Shown: positions 38,723-47,873, numbered from the stretch's first letter. The stretch is DNA of 64,000 bases from Caballeronia sp031450805 (GCF_031450805.1 NZ_JARTVY010000001.1:1736001-1800000); one strand, 5' to 3'. The notes: generated from the letters alone by a model not told the origin. A program made the numbers and translations.

Positions 38723-39598
38723 ATGAATCTGGTCGAAAGTGGTGTCAACCACCTTGAATCGCAGACTCGCAACGCGAGCATCGAACGCGGTCCGGCACCC
38801 GGCAGCGTGCGCCCGGCGCACGCTTCGCAGCCCGCCGATTCCATCAAGCCGAAGATCGAGGTCAACAATCTCAACTTCTTCTACAACAAGTATCACGCGC
38901 TGAAGAACATCAACCTGCGCATTCCCGAAAAGAAGGTGACGGCGTTCATCGGTCCGTCCGGATGCGGCAAGTCCACGCTTCTTCGCACGTTCAACAAGAT
39001 GTACGCGCTCTATCCGGAGCAGCGCGCGGAAGGCGAGATTCTGATGGACGGCGCGAACCTGCTCGAGACCACGCGCGACATCTCGCTCTTGCGCGCGCGC
39101 ATCGGCATGGTGTTCCAGAAGCCGACGCCGTTTCCCATGTCCATCTACGACAACATCGCGTTCGGCGTGAAGATGTTCGAGCAACTGTCGCGCTCGGAAA
39201 TGGACGACCGCGTCGAATGGGCGCTCACGAAGGCCGCGCTCTGGACCGAAGTGAAGGACAAGCTGCAGCAGAGCGGCTACGGTCTGTCGGGCGGCCAGCA
39301 GCAGCGTCTGTGCATTGCGCGCGGCATCGCGATTCGTCCGGAAGTGCTGTTGCTCGACGAACCGTGTTCCGCGCTCGATCCGATCTCGACGGGCCGCATC
39401 GAAGAGTTGATCGCGGAGTTGAAGAACGACTACACGGTCGTGATCGTCACCCACAACATGCAGCAGGCGGCGCGCTGCTCGGACTACACTGCCTATATGT
39501 ACCTTGGTGAACTGATCGAGTTCGGCGATACCGAGAAGATCTTCATCAAGCCCGCCCGCAAAGAGACGGAAGACTACATCACGGGCCGGTTCGGCTAA
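38723..39598 (+). CDS. pstB: Phosphate ABC transporter ATPase PstB
   Basis: A protein of 291 residues. After an unusual hydrophilic N-terminal extension of about 45 residues comes a standard ABC ATPase: Walker A GPSGCGKST, signature YGLSGGQQQR, Walker B VLLLDEPCSALD and H-loop THNMQQ. It energises phosphate uptake and, with PhoU, relays phosphate status to PhoR. The family usually begins around IEVNNLNFFYNKYHAL, so translation from an internal codon is possible, but the ATG at 38723 has the better ribosome-binding site. Confidence 0.97.
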   Translation: MNLVESGVNHLESQTRNASIERGPAPGSVRPAHASQPADSIKPKIEVNNLNFFYNKYHALKNINLRIPEKKVTAFIGPSGCGKSTLLRTFNKMYALYPEQRAEGEILMDGANLLETTRDISLLRARIGMVFQKPTPFPMSIYDNIAFGVKMFEQLSRSEMDDRVEWALTKAALWTEVKDKLQQSGYGLSGGQQQRLCIARGIAIRPEVLLLDEPCSALDPISTGRIEELIAELKNDYTVVIVTHNMQQAARCSDYTAYMYLGELIEFGDTEKIFIKPARKETEDYITGRFG

Positions 39599-39618
39599 AA
39601 GGAATAGAGGAGCAGAGC

Positions 39619-40323
39619 ATGTCCGATAAACATCTGTCGAGCCAGTTCGACGCCGATCTCAATGCGGTATCGTCGAAAGTGCTGCAAATGGGCGGTCTCG
39701 TGGAGTCGCAAATCATTGCGGCGATGCATGCGCTGAACGAGTTCGATATTCAGGTCGCCGATCAGGTGATTGCCGCCGAAACGCGCCTCAACATGATGGA
39801 AGTCGAAATCGACGAGGAGTGCAGCAACATCATCGCGCGCCGCCAGCCGGCCGCACGCGACCTGCGCCTGCTCATGGCGATCTCGAAGACCATCACGAAT
39901 CTCGAACGCGCCGGCGACGAAGCCGAAAAGATCGCCAAGCGCGTGAAGCGCATCAACGAGGACGGCGCGGGACGCACCGTGAATATCGCGGAAATCAAGC
40001 TGTCGGGCGAAATGGCGGTGTCCATTCTGCGCCGCGCGCTCGATGCCTTCGCGCGCCTCGACACGGTCGCCGCCGCGCAGATCGTGCGCGACGACAAGGC
40101 CATCGACGAAGAATTCCGCGCCTTCGTGCGCAAGCTCGTCACCTACATGATGGAGGATCCGCGCACCATTTCGGCGGGCCTCGATTACCTGTTCATCGCG
40201 AAAGCGGTGGAGCGCATCGGCGATCACGCAAAGAACATCGCCGAGTTCATCATCTATATCGTGAAGGGGACCGACGTGCGCCATATCTCGCGCGACCAGC
40301 TCGAACGCGAAGCGCTCAGCTAA
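39619..40323 (+). CDS. phoU: Phosphate signalling protein PhoU
   Basis: A protein of 234 residues, composed of two similar three-helix PhoU repeats each with an acidic metal-binding segment (ERAGDEAEKIAKRV and ERIGDHAKNIAEF). It links the Pst transporter to PhoR and keeps the regulon off when phosphate is plentiful. It lies 20 bases after pstB and 38 before phoB, consistent with one operon. Confidence 0.97.
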   Translation: MSDKHLSSQFDADLNAVSSKVLQMGGLVESQIIAAMHALNEFDIQVADQVIAAETRLNMMEVEIDEECSNIIARRQPAARDLRLLMAISKTITNLERAGDEAEKIAKRVKRINEDGAGRTVNIAEIKLSGEMAVSILRRALDAFARLDTVAAAQIVRDDKAIDEEFRAFVRKLVTYMMEDPRTISAGLDYLFIAKAVERIGDHAKNIAEFIIYIVKGTDVRHISRDQLEREALS

Positions 40324-40361
40324 TCCTCCTTCCACTTCCAGCAAAGGTCAAAGAGGTGCCG

Positions 40362-41063
40362 ATGCCCAGCAGTATCCTCGTCGTCGAAGACGAACCCGCG
40401 ATCTCCGAACTCATCGCGGTGAACCTGCAACATGCGGGACATTGCCCGATTCGCGCGTACAACGCCGAGCAGGCGCAGAACCTCATCAGCGACGTGCTGC
40501 CCGATCTCGTGCTGCTCGACTGGATGCTGCCGGGCAAGTCCGGTGTCACGTTCGCGCGCGAGCTGCGCAATCACGAACGCACGAAGCATATCCCGATCAT
40601 CATGCTGACCGCGCGCGGCGACGAGCAGGACAAGGTGCTCGGGCTCGAAATCGGCGCGGACGATTACGTCACGAAGCCTTTCTCGCCGAAGGAACTGATG
40701 GCGCGCATCAAGGCGGTGCTGCGCCGGCGCGCGCCGCAATTGACCGAAGACGTGGTCGCGATCAACGGCCTGCGGCTCGACCCGGCGACGCATCGCGTGG
40801 CCGCGAGTCATTCGGGCAACGACATCAAGCTCGATCTCGGCCCGACCGAATTCCGCCTGCTGCACTTCTTCATGACGCATCCTGAACGCGTGCACAGCCG
40901 TACGCAACTGCTCGATCAGGTTTGGGGCGATCACGTGTTCGTCGAAGAACGAACAGTCGATGTGCATATCAAGCGCCTGCGGGCCGCGCTCAAGCCCGCC
41001 GGTTGCGATGCTATGATCGAAACGGTGCGCGGCAGCGGCTATCGGCTGGCGAAGGGCGCGTGA
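40362..41063 (+). CDS. phoB: Phosphate regulon response regulator PhoB
   Basis: A protein of 233 residues of the OmpR/PhoB family. The receiver domain has the acidic pair D10-E11, phospho-acceptor D53 (VLLDWMLPG) and K in VTKPFSPKEL. The C-terminal winged helix ends RTVDVHIKRLRAALKP with GSGYRLAKGA. It binds Pho-boxes such as those before pstS. I chose ATG 40362 because the mature N-terminus MPSSILVVEDEP matches the family. Confidence 0.97.
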   Translation: MPSSILVVEDEPAISELIAVNLQHAGHCPIRAYNAEQAQNLISDVLPDLVLLDWMLPGKSGVTFARELRNHERTKHIPIIMLTARGDEQDKVLGLEIGADDYVTKPFSPKELMARIKAVLRRRAPQLTEDVVAINGLRLDPATHRVAASHSGNDIKLDLGPTEFRLLHFFMTHPERVHSRTQLLDQVWGDHVFVEERTVDVHIKRLRAALKPAGCDAMIETVRGSGYRLAKGA

Positions 41064-41103
41064 AATCGGCGCATCCATTCGCAGTCACTGATCGAACGAC
41101 AAC

Positions 41104-42417
41104 ATGAACATCATCTGGACGCGGTCCATCGTGTCCCTCGCCCTGCTGGCCGCGATCAGCGCCGCCATCGGCGCATTCGCAGGCGTCTCGGCGGCGCTCG
41201 GGTTCGCGGTGTTCATGCTGGTCGTGCAGACGCTCTTCAGCACGTTCCACACGCAGCGTCTATGGCGCCTGCTCGAAGCGCCGGTGTACGGCGAAGTGCC
41301 CAGCGCGCTCGGCATCTGGGGTGAAATCTACTATCGCCTGCACAAGCTCGCAAAGCGCTGGCACGCACAAGTGCGGCAGGTCGAGCAGCAGCATTCGCGC
41401 TTTATCCAGGCGATCCAGGCGTCGCCCAACGGCGTTGCAATGCTCGACGACCACGATCAGATCGAGTGGTGCAACGCCATCGCCGAGACGCACTTCGGGC
41501 TCGATGCAAAGCGCGACATGCGTCAGCACATCACGCATCTCGTGCGTCAGCCGGACTTCATCCGCTATCTGAATTCGCATCATTACGAGCAGATGCTGAT
41601 CATGCGCGGCATGGGCGAAAACCGGCAGCGGACCATCTCCGTGCAGGTGTTTCCTTATGGCGAGCATCGCAAGCTCATTCTCACGCAGGACATCACCGAA
41701 CTCGAGCGCACCGATTCCATGCGCCGCGATTTCGTCGCGAACGTATCGCACGAACTGAAGACGCCTTTGACGGTGCTGGCGGGCTTTCTGGAAACGCTGC
41801 GCGATCTGCCGCTCGACGAAACCGATCGCCGGCGCTATCTCGACATGATGGACAACCAGGCGACGCGCATGCAGAACATCGTGCGCGACCTGCTCGTGCT
41901 TGCGAATCTCGAAGGCGATATCCATCCCCCGAGCGACGACCTGCTCGACATGCGCGCCGTGCTCCGTCATCTGGAGAACGATGCGAACAATCTGTCGGGC
42001 GGGCATCATCGCATTGCCTTTCATGTGGACGATGCAGTGACGGTGGCGGGCGCGGAGACGGAAGTGGTCAGCGCGCTCGGCAATCTGGTGACGAACGCCG
42101 TGCGTTATACGCCCGAAGGCGGCGCAATCGATGTGACCTGGCAGCGTGAGAACGATCGCGCCGTGTTCATCGTGCGCGACAGCGGGCCGGGTATCGCCGC
42201 GGAACATATTCCGCGTCTGACGGAGCGTTTTTACCGCATCGACCGCAGCCGTTCTCGCGATACCGGCGGCACCGGACTGGGCCTCGCCATCGTCAAGCAT
42301 GTGCTGCAACGGCATCACGCCGAACTCGACGTGAAGAGTGAAGTGGGGCGGGGCAGCACGTTCATCGTGCGCTTTCCCGCATCGCGCACCGCGTTGAGGA
42401 AATCGCTGGCGGCGTGA
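41104..42417 (+). CDS. phoR: Phosphate regulon sensor histidine kinase PhoR
   Basis: A protein of 437 residues. It has two short N-terminal hydrophobic segments with almost no periplasmic loop, as in PhoR, which senses through PstSCAB-PhoU. A PAS domain (about 95-190) follows, then a HisKA domain with phospho-accepting His216 (VSHELKTPL) and a HATPase with N box NLVTNAVRYTP, DSGPGIA and TGGTGLGLAI. It phosphorylates PhoB when phosphate is low. It begins 40 bases after phoB. Confidence 0.97.
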   Translation: MNIIWTRSIVSLALLAAISAAIGAFAGVSAALGFAVFMLVVQTLFSTFHTQRLWRLLEAPVYGEVPSALGIWGEIYYRLHKLAKRWHAQVRQVEQQHSRFIQAIQASPNGVAMLDDHDQIEWCNAIAETHFGLDAKRDMRQHITHLVRQPDFIRYLNSHHYEQMLIMRGMGENRQRTISVQVFPYGEHRKLILTQDITELERTDSMRRDFVANVSHELKTPLTVLAGFLETLRDLPLDETDRRRYLDMMDNQATRMQNIVRDLLVLANLEGDIHPPSDDLLDMRAVLRHLENDANNLSGGHHRIAFHVDDAVTVAGAETEVVSALGNLVTNAVRYTPEGGAIDVTWQRENDRAVFIVRDSGPGIAAEHIPRLTERFYRIDRSRSRDTGGTGLGLAIVKHVLQRHHAELDVKSEVGRGSTFIVRFPASRTALRKSLAA

Positions 42418-42448
42418 GCCGCTTCGTCCCTTCGGCTCAGGATCAGGC

Positions 42449-44512
42449 TCAGGAGCAGAACTTCGCGAGCAGGCCCAATTGCGCGTTGCGAATGGCTTTG
42501 CCGGAGCGGCGCTTGCGATAGTGCCCGTCGCTTTGCATGACCCATGCGGACTGATTGTCGCCGAGACACACCGACAAACCCTCGGCGATCACGCGGCGCT
42601 TGAGACGCCTGTCGCGAATCGGAAACGCGACTTCGACGCGACGAAAGAAGTTGCGGTCCATCCAGTCGGCGCTCGACAGATACACGTCTTCCTTGCCGTT
42701 CGCATAGAAATAGAAGATGCGATGATGCTCGAGAAAGCGCCCGACGATGGATCTGACCGTGATGTTCTCCGAAAGATCTTCGACGCCCGGCTTGAGCGAA
42801 CACACGCCGCGCACGATCAGATCGATCTTCACGCCCGCATGCGATGCCTCGTAAAGCGCGGCGATCACGGTCGGTTCGAGCAGCGCATTCATCTTCGCGA
42901 CGATGCGCGCGCGGCGGCCGGCACGCGCATGCTCGGCTTCGGCGCGGATCGCGTCGATGAGCTTCGCATGCAGCGTGAACGGCGACTGCCAGAGCTGATT
43001 CAGCGTGATCTCGCCGCCGATGCCCGTCAGCTGCTGAAAGACGTGATGCACGTCCTCGCACAACTGCTGATCGGCGGTCATCAGGCCGAAGTCGGTATAG
43101 AGACGCGCCGTGCGTGGATGATAGTTGCCCGTGCCGAGATGCGCGTAACGCTTGAGCACGGTCTTGCCGTTCTTCGATACGCGCCGCACGATCAGCATCA
43201 TCTTGGCGTGACACTTGTGACCCACGACGCCATACACCACATGCGCGCCGACTGCTTCCAGTTGCGACGCCCAGTTGATGTTCGTCTCTTCGTCGAAGCG
43301 CGCGAGCAGTTCGACGACCACGGTCACTTCCTTGCCGTTGCGCGCGGCCTGCATGAGCGCGTCCATCAGCGGGGAATCGGTCCCCGTGCGGTAGATGGTC
43401 TGCTTGATCGCGACCACTTGCGGATCTTTCGCGGCCTGCAGCAGCAGCTCCAGCACCGGCTGAAAACTTTCGTACGGATGATGCAGCAGGATATCGCCCT
43501 GATCGATGACATCGAAGAGATGCGTCGCATTGGCGATCGTCTTCGGCACCGACGGAATGTGCGGCACGAACTTCAGGTCCGGGCGGTCCACCATTTCGGG
43601 CAGCTGCATGAGCCGCACGAGATTGACCGGACCGTTCACGCGATAACAATCCCGCGCGTTCAGCTGGCTTTCATCGAGCAGGCGGCGGATCAGATGCGGT
43701 GGCGTTTCCGCCGATACTTCGAGCCGCACCGCATTGCCGAGATGCCGCGCCGGCAATTCGCCCTGGAGCGCGACGCGCAGATTCGTGATTTCGTCTTCAT
43801 CGACAAAAAGCTCGCTGTTGCGCGTGATGCGAAACTGATTGCAGTTGCGCACGAGGAGATGCGGAAACAGTTCGCTCACGAAGCGCTGCATGAACGAGCT
43901 CAGCAGCACGAAGCCATGCGGATAACCCGACAGCGCTTCCGGCATCCGCACGAGGCGCGGCAGCGCGCGCGGCGCCTGCACGATGCCCATCATCGCCTGG
44001 CGGCCGAACGCGTCCGTGCCTTCCAGTTCGACGACGAAGTTGAGGCTCTTGTTCAGCACGCGCGGAAACGGATGCGCGGGATCGAGGCCGATCGGCGTCA
44101 GCACCGGCAGCAGTTCGTTCAGGAAATATTCGCGCGCCCACGCGGTCTGCTGCTCGGTCCAGCTTTCGACGCCATGAAAATAGATGCCTTCCATTTCCAG
44201 CGCGGGCAGCACGATGTCGTGCAGCATCGCGTATTGTTGATGCACGAGGCGTTGTGCGCGTTCGGACACGAGATCGTAGACGTGTTGCAGCGACATGCCG
44301 TCCGGCGAGAGCGAGCCGGGGTTGTCGCGCATCTGTTCCTGGAGCCCGGCCATGCGGACTTCGAAGAACTCGTCGAGATTGCTGCTGGTGATGCAAAGAA
44401 AGCGCAGGCGTTCCAGCAAGGGCACCGAAGTATCGGCCGCTTGCGCGAGTACCCGCTCGTTGAAACCTAGAATGCCGAGTTCACGGTTAAAGAGCGGATA
44501 GTGTATCGGCAT
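42449..44512 (-). CDS. ppk: Polyphosphate kinase 1
   Basis: A protein of 687 residues that polymerises ATP gamma-phosphate into polyphosphate. The PPK1 N-terminal domain begins NRELGILGFNERVLAQA. The middle has RFDEETNINWASQLEAVGAHVVYGVVGHKCHAKMML, containing the autophosphorylated-histidine region, and a second HxK-type motif lies near the C-terminus. I chose the ATG at 44512 because the conserved start begins seven residues later. It converges on phoR (ends 31 bases apart) and is divergent from ppx, with a Pho-box-like array upstream. Confidence 0.97.
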   Translation of the reverse strand: MPIHYPLFNRELGILGFNERVLAQAADTSVPLLERLRFLCITSSNLDEFFEVRMAGLQEQMRDNPGSLSPDGMSLQHVYDLVSERAQRLVHQQYAMLHDIVLPALEMEGIYFHGVESWTEQQTAWAREYFLNELLPVLTPIGLDPAHPFPRVLNKSLNFVVELEGTDAFGRQAMMGIVQAPRALPRLVRMPEALSGYPHGFVLLSSFMQRFVSELFPHLLVRNCNQFRITRNSELFVDEDEITNLRVALQGELPARHLGNAVRLEVSAETPPHLIRRLLDESQLNARDCYRVNGPVNLVRLMQLPEMVDRPDLKFVPHIPSVPKTIANATHLFDVIDQGDILLHHPYESFQPVLELLLQAAKDPQVVAIKQTIYRTGTDSPLMDALMQAARNGKEVTVVVELLARFDEETNINWASQLEAVGAHVVYGVVGHKCHAKMMLIVRRVSKNGKTVLKRYAHLGTGNYHPRTARLYTDFGLMTADQQLCEDVHHVFQQLTGIGGEITLNQLWQSPFTLHAKLIDAIRAEAEHARAGRRARIVAKMNALLEPTVIAALYEASHAGVKIDLIVRGVCSLKPGVEDLSENITVRSIVGRFLEHHRIFYFYANGKEDVYLSSADWMDRNFFRRVEVAFPIRDRRLKRRVIAEGLSVCLGDNQSAWVMQSDGHYRKRRSGKAIRNAQLGLLAKFCS

Positions 44513-44564
44513 CGGCTGTGAGGAAAGGGTCTTGATCGGATGGGCACAAGAACGCTCAGATAAT

Positions 44565-44593
44565 CTCACAGTAAGATGGCTTTTTTGTGACAG
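44565..44593 (-). promoter_or_regulatory. Pho-box-like triple repeat upstream of ppk
   Basis: Read on the minus strand: CTGTCAC, AAGCCAT and CTGTGAG, each exactly 11 bases apart. The proximal repeat ends 52 bases before the ppk ATG, nearly the same distance as at pstS. Confidence 0.65.
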
Positions 44594-44608
44594 AACGATT
44601 GTCACAAA
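44584..44608. repeat. Perfect 9-base inverted repeat between ppk and ppx
   Basis: TTTGTGACA (44584-44592) and TGTCACAAA (44600-44608) are separated by seven bases. One arm overlaps the distal Pho half-site of ppk and the other faces ppx. The 11-base gap between the TGTGA and TCACA cores does not fit a CRP site. Confidence 0.7.
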
Positions 44609-44743
44609 TTCTACTCACATTGCGAATAGCGTCGCTAGCACAGGCGCGCGTTCCCGGATCCGTCGCCTCGCGCGGCATGGAATAGAATTCGTGCGCTGCA
44701 GCAGTGCGGCTGCGTTCCTCACTTCACGATTCCTGGATCTCCG

Positions 44744-46255
44744 ATGGTCACTCATCCTCATCTCCTCGCCGCCGTCGACCTCGGATCGAACAGTTTCCGG
44801 CTGATCGTCGGACGCGTCGAGGAAACGCCTGCGGGCAGCCAGATCTATCAGGTCGACGCCTTGCGCGAACCGGTGCGGCTCGCGGCGGGGCTGTCGCGCG
44901 ACAAGATGCTCGACCGCGCGTCGCAATTGCGCGGCTGGGACGCGCTCAAGCGCTTCGGCGAACGTCTGCGCGACTTTCATCCGGATCAGGTGCGCGCGGT
45001 CGCCACGAACACGCTGCGCGTCGCGAAGAACGCGCACGACTTTCTCGTCGAAGCGGAGAACGCGCTGGGTTTTCCGATCGAAGTGATCGCGGGCCGCGAG
45101 GAGGCGCGCCTCATTTATGCCGGCGCGGCGCATTCGGTGCCGGCGAGCACGGGCAAGCGGCTCGTCGTGGATATCGGCGGGGGATCGACGGAATTCATCA
45201 TCGGCTCGCACTACACGCCGATTCACATGGAAAGCCTCTATATCGGCTGTGTGAGTCATAGCCGCCAGTTCTTCCCGGCCGGCAATGTCGACGAATTCAC
45301 GATGCGACAGGCCGAGCTCGCCGCCAAGCGCGAAATCCAGATCATCTCGCGCGAGTACAAGCAGACCGGCTGGGATCAGGCGATCGGTTCATCCGGCACG
45401 GCGCGCGCGCTCGCGGAACTGGTCGAAGCGAACGGCTTCAACGACACGCAATACACGCACGGCATTTCACGCGGCGGCCTCGAGCGCCTGAAGCGCGCGC
45501 TGATCAAGGCGGAGAACGTGAACCGCCTGAAGCTCGTCGCGCTGAAGCCCGACCGCATTCCGGTGCTGGCGGGCGGGCTGTCGATCATGCTCGGGGTGTT
45601 CGAGGAACTGGGCATCGAGTATGTCGATACCACCGACGGCGCGTTGCGTCTCGGCGTGCTGTACGACCTGCTCGGCCGCTCGCAGCACCAGGACATGCGC
45701 ACGGTGACGGTCGAAGGCTTCAAGCGCCGGTATGGCGTCGATGCCGCGCAGGCCGGGCGCATCGGCGATCTCGCGATCAGCTTCTACGATCAGCTCGGCG
45801 AACCGGATGCGGAGCGTCGGCAGGAGAATCGCATGTTCCTCGCGTGGGCGGCGTCGCTGCACGAGATCGGCTTGTCGATCGCACATAGCGCGTACCACAA
45901 GCACTCGGCGTATATCGCGAGCAATGCGGACATGCCCGGCTTCTCGCGCACCGATCAGGCACGGCTCGCGGCGCTCGTGCTCGGCCACGCGGGCAAGCTC
46001 GGCAAGCTCGCGCAGGCGAGGGACGTCGACTGGACGCTGCTCTTTTGCCTGCGCCTTGCGGCTTTGCTGTCGCGGCGCCGGACGGACGTGGGGCTGCCGG
46101 GCATCGAGGTGAGGGCGGCGGCGGGCGGCTTCGAAGTGCGTCTGCCGAGCCAGTGGGTGACCAATAACCCGCTTACCGATTACAGCCTCGTTCAGGAAGC
46201 GATGGAGTGGGAGAAGATCGGCCGCCCGTATCGCGTGGTCTATACGGGCGAATGA
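44744..46255 (+). CDS. ppx: Exopolyphosphatase (Ppx/GppA family)
   Basis: A protein of 503 residues with an actin-like ATPase fold: LAAVDLGSNSFRLIVGRV at the N-terminus and LVVDIGGGSTEFIIGS for the second phosphate loop, with the catalytic glutamate region AGREEARLIYAG between them. The C-terminal half is an HD-like helical domain. It hydrolyses terminal phosphate from polyphosphate, opposing PPK, and may also act on pppGpp. It is divergent from ppk across about 230 bases. Confidence 0.95.
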   Translation: MVTHPHLLAAVDLGSNSFRLIVGRVEETPAGSQIYQVDALREPVRLAAGLSRDKMLDRASQLRGWDALKRFGERLRDFHPDQVRAVATNTLRVAKNAHDFLVEAENALGFPIEVIAGREEARLIYAGAAHSVPASTGKRLVVDIGGGSTEFIIGSHYTPIHMESLYIGCVSHSRQFFPAGNVDEFTMRQAELAAKREIQIISREYKQTGWDQAIGSSGTARALAELVEANGFNDTQYTHGISRGGLERLKRALIKAENVNRLKLVALKPDRIPVLAGGLSIMLGVFEELGIEYVDTTDGALRLGVLYDLLGRSQHQDMRTVTVEGFKRRYGVDAAQAGRIGDLAISFYDQLGEPDAERRQENRMFLAWAASLHEIGLSIAHSAYHKHSAYIASNADMPGFSRTDQARLAALVLGHAGKLGKLAQARDVDWTLLFCLRLAALLSRRRTDVGLPGIEVRAAAGGFEVRLPSQWVTNNPLTDYSLVQEAMEWEKIGRPYRVVYTGE

Positions 46256-46266
46256 AGGGCTTGCTA

Positions 46267-46311
46267 TTCGGCTTCGGCTTCGGCTTCGGCTTCGGCTTCC
46301 GTTTCGGTTTC
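46267..46311. repeat. TTCGGC hexanucleotide tandem repeat
   Basis: Five perfect TTCGGC units (46267-46296) are followed by degenerate units (TTCCGT, TTCGGT, TTCAGC). The tract fills the 54-base gap between the convergent ppx and OlsB-like stop codons. Confidence 0.9.
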
Positions 46312-47101
46312 AGCGCGCGGCATCGCCGATGAAGTGCCGCGCGTAACGCGCGTTGATCTCCGACAGGCGGAACAGCGTCAGAAAATCCGCCGTGTTGAAG
46401 TCGGGGTCCCACGCGGGCGCGCCGCAGATCTTCGCGCCGAGACGCAGATAGCCTTTGACGAGCGGCGGCGCGTTGACGGCGGCGCCGGTGCGCAAGTCAT
46501 CCACCGGCAGGGGCGTATGCGGGAACGCGCGGTATTCGGGCGCGGTGAGCGCGCCGGCGGATAGCGAGTGATACAGATTCGCCGCGTAATGACCGCCGTC
46601 ATTCATGCCGACGCTCGCGCAGCCGAGCATCGTCTCGTAGCCGTTCTGCATCATGTAGGCGGCGAGTCCGCCCCATAGCGACATGATGACCGCGCCGCTG
46701 CGGTAGTCGGCGTGCACGCAGGAGCGTCCCACTTCGACGAGCTTCGGGCGCAGATGCGCGAGGCGCGAGACATCGAATTCGCTTTCCGCGTAAAGCCGTC
46801 CGATGCGCGCAGCCTGATGCGGCGGCAGCACGCGATACGTGCCGACTACTTTGAGCGTGTCGAGATCGCGCACGAGCAGGTGATCGCAGTAGGCGTCGAA
46901 TTCGTCGACATCGAGGCCGCTGCGGCCGGGCAGACGCGCGCCCATTTCTTCCGAGAACACGCGATAGCGCAGGCGCTGGCCTTCACGCAGCGCGTCGTCG
47001 GAACGCGCCCACGCGACTTGCAGGCGATGCTGGCTAGTGACGGTTTCGGCGATGCGCGGAAGATGGCGGCGCGAACGGACGGGCGTCGGCAGATCTTGCA
47101 T
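46310..47101 (-). CDS. olsB: OlsB-like ornithine-acyl-ACP N-acyltransferase (GNAT fold)
   Basis: A protein of 263 residues from ATG 47101. It belongs to the hemolysin-like/OlsB GNAT group: an N-terminal LREGQRLRYRVFSEEMGAR motif, LVRDLDTLKVVGTYRVLPP, and VEVGRSCVHADYRSGAVIMSLWGGLAAYM with the acyl-donor binding loop. OlsB transfers a 3-hydroxyacyl chain to ornithine, the first step to phosphorus-free ornithine lipids, which replace phospholipids when phosphate is scarce. The position beside the pho genes and the Pho-box-like repeats upstream support this. The substrate is inferred, not proven; the group contains other acyltransferases. Confidence 0.7.
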   Translation of the reverse strand: MQDLPTPVRSRRHLPRIAETVTSQHRLQVAWARSDDALREGQRLRYRVFSEEMGARLPGRSGLDVDEFDAYCDHLLVRDLDTLKVVGTYRVLPPHQAARIGRLYAESEFDVSRLAHLRPKLVEVGRSCVHADYRSGAVIMSLWGGLAAYMMQNGYETMLGCASVGMNDGGHYAANLYHSLSAGALTAPEYRAFPHTPLPVDDLRTGAAVNAPPLVKGYLRLGAKICGAPAWDPDFNTADFLTLFRLSEINARYARHFIGDAAR

Positions 47102-47155
47102 GGGCGTTCCTCGGCAGGACGTGGCTTGAACTCCTCGCCAATGTAGTAACGCCCG

Positions 47156-47184
47156 GTGACGCTCGCATGGCTTTGCAATGACGT
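47156..47184 (-). promoter_or_regulatory. Pho-box-like triple repeat upstream of the OlsB-like gene
   Basis: Read on the minus strand: ACGTCAT, AAGCCAT and GCGTCAC, exactly 11 bases apart. The first heptamer is identical to one before pstS and the second to one before ppk. The proximal repeat ends 54 bases before the ATG. Confidence 0.6.
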
Positions 47185-47231
47185 TTCGATGAAACGACAC
47201 ACGCGTGCCGCGTGGTCCGCCGCGTCGTTCG

Positions 47232-47690
47232 CTACAGCATGTCCGGATTCATCACCGCACGCAGGACGATGTGCCCGTCGCCGCCGCGCGTGCGCCCCTG
47301 GAACCACCAGATGCCGGTTTTCTTGATCGACCACTCCGCTTCTTGCCCGGTCATCAGCAAGGCGGCAACGCGCCCGAGCGTGGGCTGGTGCCCGACGATC
47401 ACGACCGTGCCGGCAGCCCCTTCCGGCCAGCCGGCGGCATCGAGCGCGTGCTGGGCGGTCTTGCCCGGCGCGAGGTCATCGACGACGCGATAACGGTCGC
47501 CGAATGCCTCGACGGTCTGGATGGTGCGCGTCGCCGGGCTGGCGAGGAAGAGGGCGTCATCGTCGATACGCGCCTTCAGCCACTTCGCGATGCCCTGCGC
47601 CTGCTTGCGGCCGCGCGGCGTCAGTTGGCGCGCGAGGTCGCTCGATGCCTGATCTTCGGCTTCGGCGTGACGCCAGAGAATGAGGTTCAT
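47232..47690 (-). CDS. sixA: SixA-type phosphohistidine phosphatase
   Basis: A protein of 152 residues of the histidine phosphatase family. The N-terminal LILWRHAEAE supplies the RHG-type catalytic histidine (RHA here, as in SixA), with a second histidine in VIVGHQPTLGR. SixA removes phosphate from protein histidines, classically ArcB or the nitrogen phosphotransferase system in E. coli. It lies upstream of the OlsB-like gene on the same strand, with the Pho-box-like site between, so it is probably transcribed separately. Confidence 0.9.
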   Translation of the reverse strand: MNLILWRHAEAEDQASSDLARQLTPRGRKQAQGIAKWLKARIDDDALFLASPATRTIQTVEAFGDRYRVVDDLAPGKTAQHALDAAGWPEGAAGTVVIVGHQPTLGRVAALLMTGQEAEWSIKKTGIWWFQGRTRGGDGHIVLRAVMNPDML

Positions 47691-47796
47691 CGATCGTCTC
47701 CGTGAGGGGGTCGTGTGCCTTCGACCTTGCGTAGAACGATACGTGCCAGGGCTGCATTGCGGTTGTCGATCATCGACGCTACAATACGCGGCTTGT

Positions 47797-47873
47797 CGGA
47801 GCGTAGCGCAGCCTGGTAGCGCATCTGATTTGGGATCAGAGGGTCGAAGGTTCGAATCCTTTCGCTCCGACCA
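47797..47873 (+). tRNA. tRNA-Pro (TGG)
   Basis: Seventy-seven bases with encoded CCA. The acceptor CGGAGCG pairs with CGCTCCG, and the anticodon loop TTTGGGA between TCTGA and TCAGA gives TGG. Confidence 0.96.

Noticed and set aside
44584..44608. CRP-binding site in the ppk-ppx gap
   Set aside because: The TGTGA and TCACA cores are 11 bases apart; the CRP consensus has six.
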